Below, in pieces: positions 58,782-64,000 of a DNA stretch of 64,000 bases. Both the position numbers and the translations under genes were made by a program. The stretch comes from Leptolyngbya sp. PCC 7375. GTDB lineage: Bacteria; Cyanobacteriota; Cyanobacteriia; Phormidesmidales; Phormidesmidaceae. The stretch is taken from positions 2,404,486 through 2,468,485 of the forward strand of contig NZ_JH993797.1 in assembly GCF_000316115.1 (NCBI RefSeq), read 5' to 3'. Position 1 is the first letter of the stretch, and each line of letters begins with the position of its first letter. The notes under the pieces are model-generated. The model did not search any database, was not told the DNA's origin, and saw nothing but the letters and a program-made list of their open reading frames with translations.

Positions 58782-60905
58782 ATGGATAACTCTAAAAACC
58801 TGGTTTCAATTCAAATTGGTAGTCTAGTTTTACTGTCAGGAGCCCCTGGAGCAGGCAAGTCCACAGCATGTCAGCACCTGCCATCGGCATTAATCCTATC
58901 CAGTGACGCGCTGCGGCAAACTTTTTTTGGGACCGCGAAAACACTGGTTGATGGGCAGGTGGCCGACCGTCCCTTAGCCACTGACGACCGACTGATTTTT
59001 TCCACCATGGAAAGCGTCGTTCGAGCGCGGCTGAAGGCGGGGCTAACCACCATTGTGGACGCTACGTTGATTAGTGATAAAGAACGTAAACCCCTGGCCA
59101 CGATTGCCGAAGAACTGGGCGTGCCTGTGCAAGTGGTGATTTTTAATCCACCGTTGGAGCGGATACAGCAGCAGAATAAGCAACGACGCTGTAGGGTGCC
59201 AGAGCAGGTGGTGGCTAAGTTTTGCGATCGCATCCAAACCAACTCCCAATGGCCCTTCATCCTGACCGAAGGCGACATCACATTGTCAGTGGAAATCCCG
59301 ACAATTCCAGACGCTATCAAGCTAGATGCCATTGGTGATATTCACGGATTGGCCGACACCCTCCAGACCATGCTCCACAAGCTGGGGTATGACGAGAATC
59401 TAATCCATCCTGAAGGGCGCAAACTTTGTTTTTTAGGAGATTTGGTAGACCGTGGACCTCAGTCCTTAGAAGTCCTGGATATTGTTATGCAGGCAGTTAG
59501 TCAGGGCCACTATTGTGTGCGGGGTAACCACGACAACAACCTGGCCCGAGGATTACGCGGCGATACCATCAAAAGCAAATCTACGCGGGGAACGCTGCAC
59601 AAAGCCATGCAGCGTGACCAAGATTACCAAACTCAGATCCGAGAGTTTATCCAATCCCTACCCTCATTCTATCGATACCGCGATTACGTGCTGTGCCACG
59701 GTGATATTGAATGGTTTGATCCGGTGTTACAACCCGCCCACGATCGAGTGTATGGCCGCTGCCGTCTAGGCGAAAATCACGACACCGATGGTGTTTTTCG
59801 CAAGACCAGTCATTTAACCGTCGTTCGCGGTCACATTCCCCTCACCTCAGCAGGTGAACGCACCTACTCCCTAGAAAAAGGAGCCGGATTTGGTGGACCT
59901 TTAGCCGCCATGCGTTTACCCGAGCAAGAACAACTAGACGTCCCCTGCGAGTTTGACTACAGCAAATGCCCACCCAGCTTTGCCAAACAGATGGAGACAC
60001 TTGTGCCAAAAAAGCTAGTCAAGCGAGCCAATGAAGGTTGGCTCACCCTATATAAGTACAGCTCCAAAGCCTTTTTCACCCCCTCAGCCTGGGACGACTA
60101 TCCCGAGCTAAAACTGGCCCGTGGCATAGTGGTCGGGCTGGATGGCAATCCCGTCAGTCAACCCTTTCCACGCACATTTAACTATCTAGAACGAGACACC
60201 ACTCTACCCCATGAAACCGACGTGATTGCCGTCGAAAAACTCAATGGCTTTTTAGTCACCACATTTTTGCATCCCTACGATCCCCATCAGGTTGTTGTGA
60301 CCTGTTCTGGATCGTTTCAGGGAGAGTATGTAGAATACGCCAAGTCATTGCTTTACAAAGATGGCCTCTATGGTCGCGTTTTAGCCTGGCTCAAGGCTAA
60401 TCGGCACACCACATTGCTATGGGAAGCGATTCATCCAGAAGACCCCCATATTATTCAGTATGGACCAGAAGATTATGGCCTTCATTTAATTGGGGGCGGA
60501 ATTTTAGGCAATGAATTTGTGGGTGAAAAAGAGTTGGATGCGATCGCAACCACGCTGCAAACACCACGCCCCACCTGGTTTCCCTGCACCTTTGGCGACG
60601 CCATTTCCAAAGCCCACCACGTCGAGCACGAAGGCTTTATGATCCGCCTCGCCAGCGACGGCAGCTTCGCCCTGAAATTAAAGAGTCCCTATTATCTGCG
60701 CACCAAATTCTTAGCCAGGATGACACCCAAAAAGTCTAAATTTATGTACGCCCAACCCAAGCGCTTTAAACATGAACTAGACGAAGCCTTCTGGCCGTTA
60801 GTCGATACCGTCACCAGCCAAGTCACCCAAGAAACCTGGCTCAACTGGAACGATGTTGAACGTCGCGATTTTGTCCAAAGCTGGATGAACGAGGTTTATC
60901 AGTAA
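58782..60905 (+). CDS. RNA repair protein: polynucleotide kinase-phosphatase-ligase
   Basis: 707 residues in three domains. The kinase (about 10-165) has LLSGAPGAGKSTAC (P-loop), SSDALRQ and a phosphate-binding lid. The calcineurin-like phosphatase (180-385) has GDIHG, GDLVDRG, GNHDNN and CHGDIEW. The nucleotidyltransferase-type ligase (400-707) has AVEKLNGFL (motif I Lys near 485), EGFMIRL (motif IV) and LKLKSP (motif V). This is the order of bacterial Pnkp, which heals and seals broken RNA, but it is shorter than classical Pnkp and the ligase part looks T4 Rnl1-like. Hen1 is not next to it. An in-frame TTG at 58767 is a weaker start. Confidence 0.8.
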   Translation: MDNSKNLVSIQIGSLVLLSGAPGAGKSTACQHLPSALILSSDALRQTFFGTAKTLVDGQVADRPLATDDRLIFSTMESVVRARLKAGLTTIVDATLISDKERKPLATIAEELGVPVQVVIFNPPLERIQQQNKQRRCRVPEQVVAKFCDRIQTNSQWPFILTEGDITLSVEIPTIPDAIKLDAIGDIHGLADTLQTMLHKLGYDENLIHPEGRKLCFLGDLVDRGPQSLEVLDIVMQAVSQGHYCVRGNHDNNLARGLRGDTIKSKSTRGTLHKAMQRDQDYQTQIREFIQSLPSFYRYRDYVLCHGDIEWFDPVLQPAHDRVYGRCRLGENHDTDGVFRKTSHLTVVRGHIPLTSAGERTYSLEKGAGFGGPLAAMRLPEQEQLDVPCEFDYSKCPPSFAKQMETLVPKKLVKRANEGWLTLYKYSSKAFFTPSAWDDYPELKLARGIVVGLDGNPVSQPFPRTFNYLERDTTLPHETDVIAVEKLNGFLVTTFLHPYDPHQVVVTCSGSFQGEYVEYAKSLLYKDGLYGRVLAWLKANRHTTLLWEAIHPEDPHIIQYGPEDYGLHLIGGGILGNEFVGEKELDAIATTLQTPRPTWFPCTFGDAISKAHHVEHEGFMIRLASDGSFALKLKSPYYLRTKFLARMTPKKSKFMYAQPKRFKHELDEAFWPLVDTVTSQVTQETWLNWNDVERRDFVQSWMNEVYQ

Positions 60906-60946
60906 TCGTCTAAATCTTACGTGCAAACTTCAGCATCCATTGAGAG

Positions 60947-61105
60947 CTAGTTGAAACTCGATAGGAAGTTTTGAAGATCAAGCCTCAAAACTTCCATACA
61001 TTCTCCCAGCTGCCTCGACAACTCTTTAACACGCGCATGCTCCAAATCAAATGAATTTTGTGCCAACTCATACTCTATTCTCTTGCCTAACTTACCTTGA
61101 TTCAT
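60947..61105 (-). CDS. 52-residue protein coupled to a nucleotidyltransferase
   Basis: A short open frame starting MNQGKLGKRIEYELAQNSF and ending NFLSSFN, whose ATG overlaps the TGA of the upstream nucleotidyltransferase gene (ATGA at 61102-61105), a strong sign of translational coupling. The sequence is mostly helical and charged. It might be a small partner (antidote-like) of the nucleotidyltransferase. No family recognised, and too short for certainty. Confidence 0.5.
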   Translation of the reverse strand: MNQGKLGKRIEYELAQNSFDLEHARVKELSRQLGECMEVLRLDLQNFLSSFN

Positions 61106-61476
61106 AATTCAAGGCCTTGCAATATAGCTTCCTGAATGTAGGAAGGAGCTTTCTCAAACTCAATCAGGTCAACCTCAAAATCACTATGTTTATCAATAGC
61201 CGCACCAGCCTTGAACAAAAGGGGAGAATCTAGCCCCCAAACCGCTAAATCAATATCTGAATGACTGGTCATATATTCTGGCTCTAGCAATGAACCAAAT
61301 AAAACCACCTTTGTAACCGAAAATTCCTGCTTAAGGCATGTAGCCATTGTACGAGCTGCCTCTAGCCCTTCTTGCTGCCGCTGTTTCATCAGTTCCAATC
61401 GTTCTGTCTTTCTTGCACGGGCAGCCAACACACGCTGTAAGATTTGCTGCTGACGTTGCTCAGAAACATAAACCAT
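61102..61476 (-). CDS. MNT-type nucleotidyltransferase domain protein
   Basis: 124 residues from ATG 61476 (MVYVSEQRQQQ). After a charged helix it has FGSLLEPEYMTSHSDIDLAVWG, the G-S-x(9-12)-D-x-D motif of the minimal nucleotidyltransferase fold, plus a third acidic residue in DFEVDLIEFE. Typically such proteins act with a HEPN partner as toxin-antitoxin modules. Here the only coupled gene is a 52-residue protein. A longer frame to 61539 exists, but its start is not convincing. Confidence 0.82.
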   Translation of the reverse strand: MVYVSEQRQQQILQRVLAARARKTERLELMKQRQQEGLEAARTMATCLKQEFSVTKVVLFGSLLEPEYMTSHSDIDLAVWGLDSPLLFKAGAAIDKHSDFEVDLIEFEKAPSYIQEAILQGLEL

Positions 61477-61627
61477 TGGATCATGAAGCCATGAATTCTT
61501 TACTAGTCTAACCTCACTGCCAGATATCAAATATATCAATTATGAATTTCGTCTAAAACTGTATGACCAAGGTATACAAGTAGTAGCAGTAGCCAGCAAT
61601 CATGCAGTTCAAAGCTATGAGGTAGTT

Positions 61628-62131
61628 ATGACCAGCCCAACAAATCAAGTGCCTGCAACCGAAAATCCCTCTAAAGAAGTAGCTGCCGCCCAGCAGTTTA
61701 TAGAAGAAGGAACACTGTATGACACTGATTTCATGGCCTGGTGTGAGTATCAAGCTGAAGCACTTCGGGCAAAGGACTTCAGTAACTTAGACTTGGCGAA
61801 CTTAATTGAGGAAATCAGCGATATGGGTCGGGAGCAGTTTAACAAAACCGCCTCCCTAACCCGCCAAATCATTATCCATATCCTTAAATTACAAGCTTTT
61901 CCTGATGATCAAGCAGCTGAACACTGGCGTGATGAAATCGAAGCCTTCCAAGATAGCCTAGATGATATTGTCAGCGGCTCCATTCGCTATCGATTCCAAC
62001 AACAAGAAACCTTTGCTGCCCAGCAAGCCAAAGCCTTACGACGCCTCCAACGCAAATATCCCGACACCCAGTTCCAACCTTTAGCAGCAATGACCCTCGA
62101 TGAGATTATTACTTGGCCAGAAAAGAACTAA
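61628..62131 (+). CDS. DUF29 family protein
   Basis: 167 residues with the usual DUF29 helical core: YDTDFMAWCEYQAEALRAKDFSNLDLANLIEEISDMG and HILKLQAFPDDQAAEHWRDEI, then the RQTLQ-like C-terminus. The family is abundant in cyanobacteria; function unknown. The first 35 residues are a less conserved leader. Confidence 0.9.
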   Translation: MTSPTNQVPATENPSKEVAAAQQFIEEGTLYDTDFMAWCEYQAEALRAKDFSNLDLANLIEEISDMGREQFNKTASLTRQIIIHILKLQAFPDDQAAEHWRDEIEAFQDSLDDIVSGSIRYRFQQQETFAAQQAKALRRLQRKYPDTQFQPLAAMTLDEIITWPEKN

Positions 62132-62506
62132 CACAAAATCTTGCATGACAGCCATCAATATTGCCGGGTGGGCACAAGGCCGCACCCCTACGAAGATATT
62201 TACTTTGCGCACTAGAGATATGGGGTAAACACCCCCTCCGATTTAAGAAGTTTCGATCACCTCTCCTTTACGGTGTGGAGCGAACGCGGAGCAGCGTAAC
62301 CACCTCACCGGCAACCAGTGCAACTACCTTCAGCTATTCCCCTGTAAACCTCTTATGCGAGGGGCCTGGGGAAGTTGAGTTCCCCAGATCAGGGGGTTTC
62401 AGGGGGGAAAGCCCTGAGCAACCCACTCCGCCATAGACCAGTCAACAAAAGCTATAACCAGCCAACATCTTCACCATTCCTCTCAGATCACGAATAAGAT
62501 CGCACC
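62132..62506. other. Intergenic region between DUF29 and rtcB
   Basis: A 375-bp gap. It contains GC-rich inverted runs (GGGGCCTGGGGAAGTTGA with TTCCCCAGATCAGGGGG, about 62358-62395) that form dispersed-repeat-like hairpins, and no open reading frame I would call. Confidence 0.6.
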
Positions 62507-63688
62507 ATGCCCTACCAACCCGTCCCCTTCAAAACCAACAAACCCGTCCTCTCCTGGGCCAACCACGATCTCGGCTCCAAAGAGATCCAAATGGCCAAAA
62601 ACGTCGCCTCACTGCCCTTTGTCTACAAACACGTCGCCCTCATGCCCGATGTCCACCTCGGGAAAGGAGCCCTCGTCGGCTCCGTCGTCGCCACCGAAGA
62701 CACCCTGATCCCCGCTGCCGTCGGCGTCGATATCGGCTGTGGCATGTGTGCTCTTCAGACTCCCTACAAAAGCAAAAAACTCGACGGCAAACTCAAAAAG
62801 ATCCGCAAAGAAATCGAAGCCACCATCCCCACTGGCTTCGAAAGCAATAAGAAAGTTGGCAAATCCGTCTACAACTGGCAAGGCTGGCGTCACTTCAAAG
62901 ATCTACATAAAGGCGTGCAGCATCTAGAAAAGAAAGCCCTTAGTCAAATGGGTTCCCTCGGCGGTGGCAACCACTTTATCGAAGTGTGCATCGACACCGA
63001 AGACACCGTCTGGCTTATGCTCCATTCCGGCTCCCGTAATATCGGCAACATGCTGGCCAAAACCCATATCAGTTCTGCCAAAAACCTCCAAAAGCTAGCC
63101 AACCAGAAACTACCAGATCCCGATCTCTCATACTTTGTCGCCGGTACTGAAGAGTTTCGTAGCTACTGGAACGACCTACAGTGGGCCCAAGCTTACGCCC
63201 TGCAAAACCGAGAAGAAATGATGGCTCGATTTAAGCACATCATCGAAAAACATCTTGGCGGCGGCAAGCCCTTTAAACCATTATTGGCCGTCAACTGCCA
63301 TCACAACTACGCTGAAAAAGAAGAACACTTTGGCAAAGATGTGTACGTCACCCGCAAAGGAGCCGTTCGGGCACGCACCACCGACTATGGCATTATTCCC
63401 GGCTCCATGGGCACCAAGTCATACATCGTCAAGGGTAAAGGCAACCACGATAGCTACTGCTCTTGCAGCCACGGGGCCGGTCGCGTCATGTCCCGCAGCA
63501 AAGCAAAGGATACCTATACCCTTGAAGACCTGATCGAACAGACCGCCGGCGTAGAATGCCGTAAAGACAAAGGCGTCATCGACGAAATTCCCGCAGCCTA
63601 TAAACCCATTGATGAAGTCATGGCTAATCAGCAGGACCTGGTAGAAGTCGTCGCCACCCTCAAACAAGTCATCTGCGTCAAAGGCTAA
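62507..63688 (+). CDS. rtcB: RtcB family RNA ligase
   Basis: 393 residues. RtcB seals RNA 2',3'-cyclic phosphate or 3'-phosphate ends to 5'-OH, with GTP and Mn. Motifs: MPDVHLGKGALVGSVVAT, DIGCGM (metal-binding Asp and Cys), GGGNHFIEV, HSGSRNIG, NCHHNYAEKEEH, and SHGAGRVMSR whose His is the guanylylated residue. All appear intact. It lies about 1.6 kb after the Pnkp-like gene, with two short modules between. Confidence 0.95.
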   Translation: MPYQPVPFKTNKPVLSWANHDLGSKEIQMAKNVASLPFVYKHVALMPDVHLGKGALVGSVVATEDTLIPAAVGVDIGCGMCALQTPYKSKKLDGKLKKIRKEIEATIPTGFESNKKVGKSVYNWQGWRHFKDLHKGVQHLEKKALSQMGSLGGGNHFIEVCIDTEDTVWLMLHSGSRNIGNMLAKTHISSAKNLQKLANQKLPDPDLSYFVAGTEEFRSYWNDLQWAQAYALQNREEMMARFKHIIEKHLGGGKPFKPLLAVNCHHNYAEKEEHFGKDVYVTRKGAVRARTTDYGIIPGSMGTKSYIVKGKGNHDSYCSCSHGAGRVMSRSKAKDTYTLEDLIEQTAGVECRKDKGVIDEIPAAYKPIDEVMANQQDLVEVVATLKQVICVKG

Positions 63689-63690
63689 GC

Positions 63691-64000
63691 CTAAATTTCT
63701 TCCACATTGCTACGACGCTGGCGCTGGCGCAAACCAAAATTCAGCTCATTACTGGAGTAAGATGTGCCAAAGGTCTCAGCCAAGCTCACCACCTGACGCA
63801 GGGCTGAACGAAAGTTGTCTCCTTGCAGAGTGCTCAAAGGATGTAAATATACAGCAACCACAGCGCCATCGGTAACGGCATAACGGGCATCTAGGGCTGT
63901 ATGGAAGTTAGCCGCCAGCATCGCCTGAACTTGCTGAGCCGTCAATTCTTCTACCGGCATTACCGGACTAAATACCCGCATCCGATCGTTATTGGCATCG
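63691..64000 (-). CDS. Conserved cyanobacterial hypothetical protein (start beyond window)
   Basis: The frame is open to the window edge (DANNDRMRVFSPV.., 102 residues seen) and ends at 63691, so the start lies outside. It has LSTLQGDNFRSALRQVVSLAETFGTSYSSNEL, which resembles a conserved cyanobacterial hypothetical family. Alternating hydrophobic strands and one amphipathic helix suggest a small alpha/beta domain. An ATG at 63981 could be taken as start but upstream codons continue in frame. Function unknown. Convergent with rtcB. Confidence 0.65.
   Translation of the reverse strand, partial: DANNDRMRVFSPVMPVEELTAQQVQAMLAANFHTALDARYAVTDGAVVAVYLHPLSTLQGDNFRSALRQVVSLAETFGTSYSSNELNFGLRQRQRRSNVEEI

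Overview
The window is cyanobacterial chromosome. It carries phycoerythrin (cpe) and phycocyanin (cpc) structural genes, bilin reductases (pebA, pebB), many phycobiliprotein lyases, phycobilisome linkers and scattered GCGATCGC-type palindromes. Gene order follows the cpeBAYZ and cpeCDESTR operons described in Fremyella (Tolypothrix), so the organism makes phycoerythrin. The genus cannot be fixed from the sequence. Base composition looks close to balanced, which argues against Gloeobacter even though one linker has a Gloeobacter-like three-repeat design.

Layout. 1-5300: end of a histone-deacetylase-like gene, a glucan phosphorylase, a dead Ppx/GppA gene, a MITE and a pentein-fold enzyme. 5500-32000: a phycobilisome super-locus. 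It holds a three-repeat linker, cpeBA copy 1, a divergent cluster with a CpeF-like lyase and three small unknown genes, cpeZ/cpeY, cpeBA copy 2, cpeR/T/S, a small CpcD-like linker, two tandem cpeE-type linkers, cpeD, cpeC, an ankyrin protein with a phycobiliprotein-like partner, an NblB-like HEAT protein, CpcU- and CpcS-type lyases, pebAB and cpcBA-EF. 32000-41000: ordinary genes (cysC with a SLC13/RCK transporter, an AI-2E-type exporter, tldD/pmbA, Lrp, LysE). 40500-49500: an accessory stretch with two nuclease-like proteins, a CHAT protease-AAA protein, a giant AAA-TM-TPR protein and a nest of repeats including a second MITE copy. 50000-64000: a secreted beta-helix protein, DUF952, an SRAP protein, an EnvC-like hydrolase activator, a two-component system divergent from a Spy/CpxP-like gene, then an RNA-repair neighbourhood (kinase-phosphatase-ligase, nucleotidyltransferase pair, RtcB).

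How it fits together. PebA and PebB make phycoerythrobilin. CpeY/Z, CpeS, CpeT, CpeF-like, CpcS/U-type and CpcE/F proteins attach bilins to CpeA, CpeB, CpcA and CpcB. CpeC, CpeD, CpeE and the three-repeat linker stack the hexamers. The most useful new observation is a shared 21-bp element (TGTAACGGAATGT, two variable bases, CTTTGT) upstream of both cpeBA copies and of pebAB. It is probably the phycoerythrin regulon operator or promoter, and CpeR, encoded in the same locus, is the obvious candidate regulator. Other leads are the CHAT/STAND gene pair, the RNA-repair cluster, and two MITE families with clean target duplications.
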